This document shows positions 34,800-50,062 of a stretch of DNA of 64,000 bases, piece by piece (the stretch's first letter is position 1; every line of letters starts with the position of its first letter). Source of the DNA: Porphyrobacter sp. ULC335 (GTDB lineage: Bacteria > Pseudomonadota > Alphaproteobacteria > Sphingomonadales > Sphingomonadaceae); contig NZ_CP078091.1 of NCBI RefSeq assembly GCF_025917005.1, positions 186,001-250,000 of the forward strand, in the 5' to 3' direction. Below the pieces are notes generated by a model. The model did no database searches and had not been told where the DNA came from. It saw only the letters and a list, made by a program, of their open reading frames with translations. Made by a program: the position numbers and the translations under genes.

Positions 34800-35240
34800 T
34801 CACAAGCCGCGCAGTTCCGCCGCGGTCAGCGCCAGCGCGCCTTCCCACAACCGGTGCATCCGGTCAGCACGGATCAGCCCGGACAGCGCGGCTTCAAAGC
34901 CCATGCGGTCGGCATCCGACGCGGCATCGATGAAGGCACCGATCGTGATCTCGTCATGGCTGAGGAGACGGCAACAGAAACGCGAAACGTGGATGTTCTC
35001 GGGCCAGCTGGCAGAGACCGCGTGGGCGAGGAGCAACGCTTTTGCGGCGACCTCCACGCTGCCAAGGCGCACCGCCAGTTCGGGCACTGGATCGCGCCCC
35101 ATCCGCTCGTGCAGCGCGATCAGCCGTAGCGCATGGATGAAGCGTCCGGCGATCGGCCCGAGCCGCTCGATGCGGCGCGGTGCGGCGAGGTCGGCGATGA
35201 TGCTCTGGGCGGCGGCGGAGGGTGTGTGGTGCCGGGACAT
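34800..35240 (-). CDS. Hypothetical protein upstream of gltX
   Basis: 146 residues, starting at the ATG at 35240 (MSRHHTPSAAAQSIIADLAA). A helical, Ala/Arg-rich soluble protein with no signal peptide or membrane segment. Segments such as GRFIHALRLIALHERMGRDP and AAKALLLAHAVSASWPENI are amphipathic helices. I do not recognise a family. It lies just upstream of gltX in the same direction. Codon use and GC resemble its neighbours, so it is probably a native lineage-specific gene. Confidence 0.6.
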   Translation of the reverse strand: MSRHHTPSAAAQSIIADLAAPRRIERLGPIAGRFIHALRLIALHERMGRDPVPELAVRLGSVEVAAKALLLAHAVSASWPENIHVSRFCCRLLSHDEITIGAFIDAASDADRMGFEAALSGLIRADRMHRLWEGALALTAAELRGL

Positions 35241-35344
35241 GAAACCTCGCGAAGGCAGATGGTGGTGACGGATCGCCATCATATTTATTTGCGAATGATT
35301 TGCAATAACGATTAGCGTCGTAGTTCCACAATCTCCGCCCCATA

Positions 35345-35382
35345 AGAAAAGCCCCGCCGGAGCATGGTGGCTCCGGCGGGGC
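35345..35382 (-). terminator. Rho-independent terminator of rpoBC
   Basis: A 13-bp perfect stem, GCCCCGCCGGAGC / GCTCCGGCGGGGC with a 6-nt loop (35351-35382), is followed on the minus strand by CTTTTC. It lies 31 bp after the rpoC stop. Confidence 0.92.
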
Positions 35383-35412
35383 GATGTCTTGCCGTGAGTG
35401 GCGGAGAGGAGC

Positions 35413-39714
<4,302 letters not shown>

Positions 39715-39861
39715 GTTTCAGTCCCTCTAGGGGTGAAGATCAAAGGTCTTTGGCCAGGAGTTCGATAAGGATCACGAAGGCTAGAACCGGAGTGAGGAGG
39801 ATGGCGCCAAAAACTGACATCCTCACCCCAAGGCTCAGGCCTCGATATTCCTTCATCAAGA

Positions 39862-44058
<4,197 letters not shown>

Positions 44059-44385
44059 GGAAGATTGGGCCTCTTGATAGGCCGCGCGGGAGAGCCGCGC
44101 GGACGGGAAAAATCGCTGTCGGTCGCCGCAGAGAAAGTGCCAGTTCCGACGCAAAAACGCCGCATTGCCATACCCCCTGTCAGGAGGGCGTTTGCAGCAG
44201 CATTATGTTTGCATCGCGAGATTGGCTTTCCGCCGCTTCCATTTCGGGACCGATCCCCGCGTTTGAATCGGTCTTGCTCGAAGCTGGCGTGAGGGGCGCA
44301 TGTAGGATTGCACCCCCGCCCTGTCAACGCTCCGGCGGGCGCGGATCGTCACAAAAGGCGGCTTTGCCGAAAATCGACGCGGGCT

Positions 44386-44483
44386 ATATCGTTTTTCAAT
44401 ATTATTGATTGACGATATGCAGCGAATCGGATTAGAGAGCACTTATCGAATTACGATACGCCTCACATAGGAGAACGATATGA
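44386..44483 (+). promoter_or_regulatory. Repeated ACGATA/TATCGT operator-like motifs before the DUF2975 operon
   Basis: ATATCGT (44386-44392) and ACGATAT (44412-44418) form a palindrome with an inner TCAAT-ATT-ATTGA (44396-44408). TATCG-AATTA-CGATA follows at 44444-44458, and ACGATAT recurs at the start codon of the next gene (44476-44482). Such clustered inverted motifs suggest a binding site, most simply for the small YozG-type regulator encoded in the same operon. The AT-rich block separates the divergent rpoB and peptide genes; 44059-44385 contains no gene. Confidence 0.5.
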
Positions 44484-44617
44484 CCCGCTTCCTCAACACC
44501 ACCCTCGCCGCCTGCGCCGCGCTGGCCCTTTCGCTCGGTTCGATCAGCGCAATCGTGTCGGTCCCCAGCGCGCAGGCCGAAACGCCGACGGTGCTTGCGC
44601 TGCCCGCCATCGCCTGA
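44480..44617 (+). CDS. 45-residue secreted peptide of unknown function
   Basis: ATG at 44480 preceded by GGAGAACGAT. The product starts MTRFLNTTLAACAALALSLG, continues SISAIVSVPSAQAE and ends TPTVLALPAIA. This is nearly all signal peptide, with a likely cleavage after AQA, leaving about a dozen residues. It is 23 bp upstream of the DUF2975 gene in the same direction and so probably leads that operon. It may be a genuine small exported peptide or a leader whose translation tunes the operon. Confidence 0.6.
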   Translation: MTRFLNTTLAACAALALSLGSISAIVSVPSAQAETPTVLALPAIA

Positions 44618-44640
44618 CCACGAACCTGAAGGATTAAGCC

Positions 44641-45177
44641 ATGAAATTCCGCAGCACTGACCCGCTCCTAACCGCGGCCAAAGTTGTCGTCGCATTGCTG
44701 ATCGCCCTGAGCATCTTCGTGATGGTGATGCTGACGATCGGGCTTGGCGCTATCTTCACCGTTGAACGCAGCGACCTGCTCGCCAAGCTGGCTTCGGCCG
44801 GTGCGCCCCAATACGCTTACTGGATGGTTGCACTGGTGATCGCCATGCTCATCGGGCTGTTCTGGCACGCCTTCCAGTTCCTGCGCGATCTGTGGTCGAT
44901 CATCGCATCGGTCGATGCGGGCGATCCCTTCCGTCCGGCGAATGCTGACCTCCTCAATCGGATGGGCTGGACCGTCTTGGGCGCCTATATCACCGCGCTT
45001 CTGATCGCCTTGCAGGCGGCCTGGCTGGAGCAGTTCGACCCGCTCGACAGCATCGACGCCGATGTGAACATTGATCTGGGCGCGGGCGGTCTGCTGCTGA
45101 TGCTGACCCTGTTCATCCTCGCCCGCGTGTTCCGCCATGGCGCCGCGATGCGCGAAGACCTGGAAGGAACCGTGTGA
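44641..45177 (+). CDS. DUF2975 membrane protein
   Basis: 178 residues with four predicted membrane segments (around 10-40, 60-80, 110-128 and 148-165) and the DUF2975 hallmark SVDAGDPFRPANADLLNRMGW between segments two and three. It ends in MREDLEGTV. DUF2975 proteins are usually paired with a small YozG-type helix-turn-helix regulator, as here, where the next gene starts in the stop codon. The pair behaves like a membrane protein and its DNA-binding partner. What signal it senses is unknown. Confidence 0.88.
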   Translation: MKFRSTDPLLTAAKVVVALLIALSIFVMVMLTIGLGAIFTVERSDLLAKLASAGAPQYAYWMVALVIAMLIGLFWHAFQFLRDLWSIIASVDAGDPFRPANADLLNRMGWTVLGAYITALLIALQAAWLEQFDPLDSIDADVNIDLGAGGLLLMLTLFILARVFRHGAAMREDLEGTV

Positions 45178-45413
45178 TGCCCCCCATCAACGATGACCTC
45201 GAAGGAACCCGCATCATGGTGAAGCTCGACGACCTGCTCTACGCCCGCCGCATGACGCTGACCGAACTGGCCGAGCGTGTCGGCCTCACCCTCGCCAACC
45301 TGTCGATCCTCAAGACCGGCAAGGCCAAGGCGATCCGTTTCTCCACCCTCGCCGCGATCTGCCGCGAGTTGGAGTGCCAGCCGGGCGATCTGCTCGCTTA
45401 CGAAGCGGAATGA
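45177..45413 (+). CDS. YozG-like Cro/CI-type transcriptional regulator
   Basis: 78 residues from the ATG at 45177, inside the DUF2975 stop (TGATG). The helix-turn-helix spans MTLTELAERVGLTLANLSIL and KTGKAKAIRFSTL; the end RELECQPGDLLAYE is the YozG signature. A second possible start lies at 45216 (MVKLDD). Both are preceded by nearly the same sequence (GACCT-GAAGGAACC), as if a piece of the junction had been duplicated, so the true start is uncertain. It probably binds the ACGATA motifs upstream of the operon. Confidence 0.87.
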   Translation: MPPINDDLEGTRIMVKLDDLLYARRMTLTELAERVGLTLANLSILKTGKAKAIRFSTLAAICRELECQPGDLLAYEAE

Positions 45414-45456
45414 ATGGCCGGACGGGTCGGGGTTCGCCCCGGCCCGCTCGCCATAT

Positions 45457-45864
45457 TCAGTCAGAACGGACGCGGCCCATCACCAGCGCGGCAAAGGCCA
45501 GCAGCAGGATCGCCCCCGCCTCGTAAACGACGTTTTCTGCGTCCATGTCCTTGCCTTGCAGCACGATCAGCCGTGCAATCGCGGTGATGGCGATGAAGAT
45601 CGGAAAGACGAACGACGAGCCCTTGCCGGTGTAGAACACCGCGATCATCGCGATCACCTCGGTATAGAGGAACATCAGCAGGATATCGGCCAGCACGATT
45701 GAACCGCGCTGGTAGACCGACCAGACCTCCACCCCCGCAGCCACCAGCGTCATGATCGCGGCGAGCATCAGCAGGCCTTGTTCGATCAGCTTGAACAGTT
45801 TGCCCGCAGGGCTGTCCTGCAAAACCGGTTCGGGCCGGGCGTCGTCGGGCTGGGGCTTGTTCAT
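45457..45864 (-). CDS. PsiE family membrane protein
   Basis: 135 residues. Four membrane helices follow a hydrophilic 25-residue start. The PsiE hallmark ADILLMFLYTEVIAMIAVFY and FPIFIAITAIARLIVLQGKDMD is present. PsiE is phosphate-starvation-inducible in E. coli, but its role is not known, and nothing here shows phosphate control. It reads toward the DUF2975/YozG pair (convergent) and is not part of the ribosomal operon to its right. Confidence 0.88.
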   Translation of the reverse strand: MNKPQPDDARPEPVLQDSPAGKLFKLIEQGLLMLAAIMTLVAAGVEVWSVYQRGSIVLADILLMFLYTEVIAMIAVFYTGKGSSFVFPIFIAITAIARLIVLQGKDMDAENVVYEAGAILLLAFAALVMGRVRSD

Positions 45865-46273
45865 CGGGCGCAGCTATAAGGCAAAGGTCGGTGCTTTACC
45901 AAGGATTTGGCACTTGAAGGCAGCGACGATCGCCGCGGCCGAGGGGGGCCAGTGACGGGACAATTGGCTTGACTCGTCGCCACGCATGGCTAATGCGCCC
46001 GCCGACCGGCCAAGCCTTTGGCTGATCCGGTCATCCGTCCGAGACAGTTGGTGAAGGCAATCAGGCCTTCTTAATTTCCAGCCTAGACGGGGAAACGAGA
46101 TTTCGCAGGCAGCCCCGGCTGCTTGCTTGCGTGCCTGCCATGATGCCGGCGCACACCCTCCTTCCCTTTCGACGGACTCGCCCGTGTTCGGAGCCCTGGC
46201 GGCCCTGTGCGCGGACAAACGTAGCCGGTCGTTCGGGCACCCGCCCGCACGGCCATTAGTGAAGGAGTATGGC
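45865..46273 (+). promoter_or_regulatory. Long leader and promoter region of rplJ-rplL
   Basis: About 400 bp without a gene. An inverted repeat (GCAGGCA near 46103 and TGCCTGC near 46133) and GC-rich pairing blocks lie upstream of rplJ. In many bacteria the rplJL message starts with a leader bound by L10-L12 for autoregulation, and this region is a good candidate. I cannot fold it reliably, so the leader call is an inference; the GAAGGAG ribosome site is at 46261-46267. Confidence 0.35.
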
Positions 46274-46786
46274 ATGGATCGTTCGCAGAAAGCCGACGCG
46301 GTTGCCCAGCTCAATGCGGTCTTCAACGAGGTTTCCGTGGTGGTCGTCACCCGCAACCTCGGCATGACGGTGGCTCAGTCCACTGCCCTGCGTCTGAAGA
46401 TGCGCGATGCTGGCGCCACCTACAAGGTTGCGAAGAACCGTCTCGCCAATCTCGCCCTCGAAAACACCGACTATGTCGGACTTGGTGACATGCTCACCGG
46501 TCCGGTCGGGCTGGCCTGGTCGACTGACCCGGTCGCGGCTGCCAAGGCCGCTGTCGAATTCGCCAAGACGAATGACAAGCTCGAAATCGTCGGCGGTTCG
46601 ATGGGTTCGGTCGTTCTCGACGAAGCAGGGATCCGGGCGCTTGCCTCGATGCCGAGCCTCGACGAGCTGCGCGCCAAGCTCATCGGTCTGGTCAACGCAC
46701 CTGCGACGAAGATCGCCCAGGTCGTTACCGCACCCGCCGCGAAGGTCGCCCGTGTGTTCGCCGCTTACGCGGACAAGGCAGCTTAA
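46274..46786 (+). CDS. rplJ: 50S ribosomal protein L10
   Basis: 170 residues from the ATG at 46274, chosen for the GAAGGAG site and the standard start MDRSQKADAVAQLNAVF. The core includes VVVTRNLGMTV, KVAKNRLANLAL and the C-terminal LVNAPATKIAQVV helix that binds L12 dimers. It forms the stalk base of the large subunit and can repress its own operon. rplL follows by about 70 bp. Upstream would normally come rplK-rplA; here PsiE and the DUF2975 pair come first, and rpoB points the other way. Confidence 0.97.
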   Translation: MDRSQKADAVAQLNAVFNEVSVVVVTRNLGMTVAQSTALRLKMRDAGATYKVAKNRLANLALENTDYVGLGDMLTGPVGLAWSTDPVAAAKAAVEFAKTNDKLEIVGGSMGSVVLDEAGIRALASMPSLDELRAKLIGLVNAPATKIAQVVTAPAAKVARVFAAYADKAA

Positions 46787-46854
46787 GAGACGTTTTTCGT
46801 CAGACGAAACAATCTGGGGCGCATTTGCCCCGCCACAATTTGGAGTGAACCATC

Positions 46855-47226
46855 ATGGCCGATATTGCCAAGCTTGTTGAAGAACTTTCGAAGCTGACCG
46901 TGCTCGAAGCAGCCGATCTCGCCAAGGCCCTCGAAGAAGCATGGGGCGTTAGCGCCGCTGCTGCTGTCGCGGTTGCCGCTGGCCCGGCCGCTGCTGCCGA
47001 AGCTGTCGAAGAGCAGACCGAATTCGACGTCATCCTGACCGGCGACGGCGGGAAGAAGATCCAGGTCATCAAGGAAGTCCGTGCCATCACCGGCCTCGGT
47101 CTGACTGAAGCCAAGGCTCTCGTCGAAGGCGCGCCCAAGGCCGTCAAGGAAGGCGTGAACAAGGCTGAAGCCGAAGACATCAAGAAGAAGATCGAAGAAG
47201 CCGGCGGCACCGTCGAGCTCAAGTAA
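46855..47226 (+). CDS. rplL: 50S ribosomal protein L7/L12
   Basis: 123 residues. The N-terminal dimerisation domain ([20 protein letters not shown]), an Ala-rich hinge (about 33-50) and the factor-binding C-terminal domain ([20 protein letters not shown], then [21 protein letters not shown]) are all in place. Several dimers form the mobile stalk that recruits translation factors. A strong terminator begins about 50 bp after the stop, so the transcript ends here rather than running into rpoB. Confidence 0.98.
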   Translation: MADIAKLVEELSKLTVLEAADLAKALEEAWGVSAAAAVAVAAGPAAAAEAVEEQTEFDVILTGDGGKKIQVIKEVRAITGLGLTEAKALVEGAPKAVKEGVNKAEAEDIKKKIEEAGGTVELK

Positions 47227-47275
47227 TCTTTCTTGCAAGTTTTGCGGGCGTCTTGAAGCGTCCGCAGATGGAAGG

Positions 47276-47307
47276 GCGGCGCCAGCAATGGCGTCGCTCT
47301 TTTTTTG
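47276..47307 (+). terminator. Terminator of rplJ-rplL
   Basis: GCGGCGCCA at 47276-47284 pairs with TGGCGTCGC at 47289-47297 around a GCAA loop, followed by a T-run (47300-47306). A near-identical copy lies at 47932-47960. Confidence 0.9.
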
Positions 47308-47383
47308 TTTACCTGAAATCGGGTGGCGCTAACTGACGTGGTGATCCCGACAAGGGGATCACGAAACAGGGGGACGTCACTAC

Positions 47384-47899
47384 ATGAAGTTCAAGCTTAT
47401 CGCTCTCGCCATGCTGGCGGGCGCATCACTGAGCGGCTGCGCGACCGTTATCAACGGCACCAATGTCGATTACGCCACCGACACCGATCCGACCGGAGCC
47501 GACGTGGTGTTCCTGAACGGTCTCAAGTGCACTTCGCCCTGCACCGTCGAACTCAGGCGCGGTTCCGACACGCGGGTCGATATCAGCAAGCCCGGATTCG
47601 AGCCGGTTTACGTCCTCCTCCAGTCGCGTCTGGCCGGGTCGACCTTCGGCAACATTATCGCAGGCGGGATTATCGGCGGTGTCGTCGATGGCGGAAACGG
47701 GGCCAGCAACACACTCTTCCCGCGCCCGCTGATGGTGCGCCTCGCACCGGCTGGCTCGGGCAACGCGGCAATGCTGCTCGACAAGGATGGCAAGGAGCTG
47801 ATGACGGTCGAGGAGCACAACGAAAAGGTTCGGGCCGACGTCGCCAAAACAATCGGCAATACCCTTGCCGGCGTCGACCAGACGGCGCCGTCCAACTAA
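47384..47899 (+). CDS. Outer-membrane-type lipoprotein with PEGA-like domain, unknown role
   Basis: 171 residues. The start MKFKLIALAMLAGASLSGC carries a lipobox (LSGC), so Cys20 or so is lipidated. The next ~70 residues (ATDPTGADVVF, TSPCTVELRRG and DISKPGFEPVYV) look like a PEGA-type beta-sandwich, seen in surface lipoproteins. A Gly-rich stretch (GNIIAGGIIGGVVDGG) resembles a glycine-zipper. It sits alone between two near-identical terminators and before the curli cluster. A link to curli is only positional. Confidence 0.75.
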   Translation: MKFKLIALAMLAGASLSGCATVINGTNVDYATDTDPTGADVVFLNGLKCTSPCTVELRRGSDTRVDISKPGFEPVYVLLQSRLAGSTFGNIIAGGIIGGVVDGGNGASNTLFPRPLMVRLAPAGSGNAAMLLDKDGKELMTVEEHNEKVRADVAKTIGNTLAGVDQTAPSN

Positions 47900-47931
47900 C
47901 CCGGCGACATATCTCATGAAACATAAAGGGT

Positions 47932-47960
47932 GGCGCCAGCGATGGCGTCGCTCTTTTTTT
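47932..47960 (+). terminator. Terminator after the lipoprotein gene
   Basis: GGCGCCA at 47932-47938, GCGA loop, TGGCGTC at 47943-47949, then a run of T at 47954-47960. It is a near copy of the rplL terminator. The remaining ~290 bp up to csgF holds no gene; it includes a GGGGG-CAT-CCCCC hairpin at 48199-48211 and should carry the curli promoter. Confidence 0.87.
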
Positions 47961-48246
47961 GGCGTTGGATAAGGCGCGAAACAGGCTGCATTTATTGCAA
48001 ACCGGCACTGACCCAGCGCCGGCCGCGCTCGCCGTCCCTCAAAAACCACGGCCCGATTGCATCCTTTGCAATCGTTTAGGAACCGGACGGTCAAGCCAGC
48101 CGGACGATGTAACATGGTTAAGTTACTTTACACCGTGTTAATACTACCTAACATCTCATTACCGGGTCGCCGAGTCGCATGACTTTGCCGAGCTGAATGG
48201 GGGCATCCCCCGTTAGCCGGTTCCTGGTTGAGTTTGGGGGGAAATA

Positions 48247-48666
48247 ATGTCGTATCTGAAGGCATGCCTTGTGGGCTGCGCTGTGCTGTGCGGTACGCCG
48301 CTTGCGGCTCAGGATGTGGTTTACGAGCCCATCAGCCCGACTTTCGGCGGCAACCCGTTCAATTCGAACCACGTGCTCGGCGTCGCCAACGCGAACAATG
48401 ATTTCCGCGATCCGAGTGCGGCAAACCGCAACTCGCAGGCCGATATCTTCTCCAGACAGCTGCAATCGCGCCTGCTCTCGGCGCTGTCTTCGCAGATCGT
48501 CGATGCGATCTTCGGCGACAATCCGCAGGAATCCGGCACCATCAGCTTCGGCGGGCAGACGATTGAATTCTTCCGCTCGCTCGAGGAAGTGACGCTGATC
48601 ATCCGCGACGACACCACGGGCGAGGAAACCCGCATCGTCGTGCCGCTGTTCATTGACGTGAACTGA
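48247..48666 (+). CDS. csgF: Curli assembly protein CsgF
   Basis: 139 residues. A signal peptide ending TPLAAQ is followed by the CsgF hallmark DVVYEPISPTFGGNPFNSNH, the region that plugs the CsgG pore and exits to the surface, where it helps nucleate fibre growth. The length matches E. coli CsgF (138). The GGGGGGAAATA ribosome site precedes the ATG at 48247. It opens an operon with csgG (8-bp gap). All expected parts are present. Confidence 0.95.
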   Translation: MSYLKACLVGCAVLCGTPLAAQDVVYEPISPTFGGNPFNSNHVLGVANANNDFRDPSAANRNSQADIFSRQLQSRLLSALSSQIVDAIFGDNPQESGTISFGGQTIEFFRSLEEVTLIIRDDTTGEETRIVVPLFIDVN

Positions 48667-48674
48667 GCCGGACG

Positions 48675-49649
48675 ATGCGCAGACTTCTCACTCTTGCCCT
48701 GACGTCGCTCACCGCGCTGTCGCTTGCCGGCTGCATGAGCATGCCGCAGGACGGGCGCAATTCGATGGCGACCACCACCAGCCTCGCCTATTTCCCGAAG
48801 AAGACCCAGACCCAGAACCTGCTCAACCAGCTGCCTGCGCCGCAGCGGCCGGTGGCGATTGCGGTCTATGGCTTCACCGACCAGACCGGTCAGTTCAAGC
48901 CGAGCGAACAGGGGCAAACCCTGTCGCGCGCGGTCACGCAGGGCGCAAGCTCGATGCTGGTCAAGGCGCTGCAGGACGCGGGGAACCGCGGATGGTTTAC
49001 CGTGGTGGAACGCGAGCGGCTGGATAACCTGCTGCGCGAACGCCAGATCATCGGCGAGATGCGCAAGCGCTATCTGGGCGAACAGGAAATCGATCCCAAT
49101 GCCCTGCCTGCGCTGCTGTTTGCGGGCGTGCTGCTGGAAGGCGGGATTGTCGGATACGACACCAACACCGTCACCGGCGGCGCTGGCGCGGCCTTCCTTG
49201 GGATTGGTGCCCGCACCGAATACCGGCAGGACACGGTGACCGTCTACCTGCGCGCTGTCTCGGTACGCACCGGCGAAGTGCTCGCCAACGTGACTTCGTC
49301 CAAGACCATCGCCAGCCAGGCGATCGGCGCGAGCGCGTTCAAGTTCGTGGCGTTCCGCGAGCTGCTCGAAGCCGAGGCCGGGATCACCTCCAACGAGCCC
49401 GATCAGGTCGCCCTGCAACAGGCGATCGAAAAGGCTGTCTACGGCCTCGTGCTCGAGGGTGTGGAGCTGGATCTGTGGCGGTTCGAGGACATGTCGGCCG
49501 CCGTGCCGCTGCTCTCGGCCTACCGCGCAGAGCGTGACGGCGTTTACGACGCCAGCGATATCCAGAAGGCGATCAAGCGCGCTGGCTCGCTGACGGCGCT
49601 GACAGTCGTCGATGGCGAAAAGGAGAATGAACGGCGGGACGGTTCGTAA
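48675..49649 (+). CDS. csgG: Curli secretion channel CsgG (lipoprotein)
   Basis: 324 residues, longer than E. coli CsgG (277). The signal peptide ends in the lipobox LAGC. The body shows VAIAVYGFTDQTGQFKP, WFTVVERERLDNLLRERQII and GGIVGYDTNTVTGGAGAAFLGIGA (shortened here in the middle), which form the periplasmic part and the membrane-spanning barrel hairpins of the nonameric pore. The extra length lies in the C-terminal tail (KRAGSLTALTVVDGEKENER). It exports the curlin subunits encoded downstream. Confidence 0.95.
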   Translation: MRRLLTLALTSLTALSLAGCMSMPQDGRNSMATTTSLAYFPKKTQTQNLLNQLPAPQRPVAIAVYGFTDQTGQFKPSEQGQTLSRAVTQGASSMLVKALQDAGNRGWFTVVERERLDNLLRERQIIGEMRKRYLGEQEIDPNALPALLFAGVLLEGGIVGYDTNTVTGGAGAAFLGIGARTEYRQDTVTVYLRAVSVRTGEVLANVTSSKTIASQAIGASAFKFVAFRELLEAEAGITSNEPDQVALQQAIEKAVYGLVLEGVELDLWRFEDMSAAVPLLSAYRAERDGVYDASDIQKAIKRAGSLTALTVVDGEKENERRDGS

Positions 49650-50062
49650 CGCCGGAAGCTATTCCCCGAAGGACGCGGCAGTCCGGCGGGGTCAACTGAA
49701 AGGCGCAAAAAGCGCCAAGGGCCGCACAAAATAAAGCACGCAAAGGAGCGGCAACTCCGATGCGCGCGAGGAAAAGGTAAGCGATCACCTGATTGACCCG
49801 GCGTCTATGCGCGCCGTGGTCGATGCTCGGTATCGCCTATCACCAAGGCGGATGCAATAATGAATACCGAGCGGTTAACTGCGTATCACCTGACAAGCAT
49901 CCAACCGGCCGACATGGCCGGACCGGTGACCTGCGTGTGCGCCAGCCCAGCCTCCCACCCTGCCTCAAGCCTTGCCAACCCCATCCCGGCACCCGCGACG
50001 CATGAACGTCTGCGGGGCCGGATAACGTCGCACATCTTCGTAAATCCAGAAGGAACAATGCA
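49650..50062. other. Spacer between csgG and the curlin genes
   Basis: No gene is supported over ~410 bp. A GGCGC-AAAAA-GCGCC hairpin lies at 49702-49716. The right part leads to the first curlin gene, whose AAGGAACA site lies at 50050-50057, and may carry a separate curlin promoter. One short open frame here (49860-50066) lacks any sign of coding. Confidence 0.45.
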
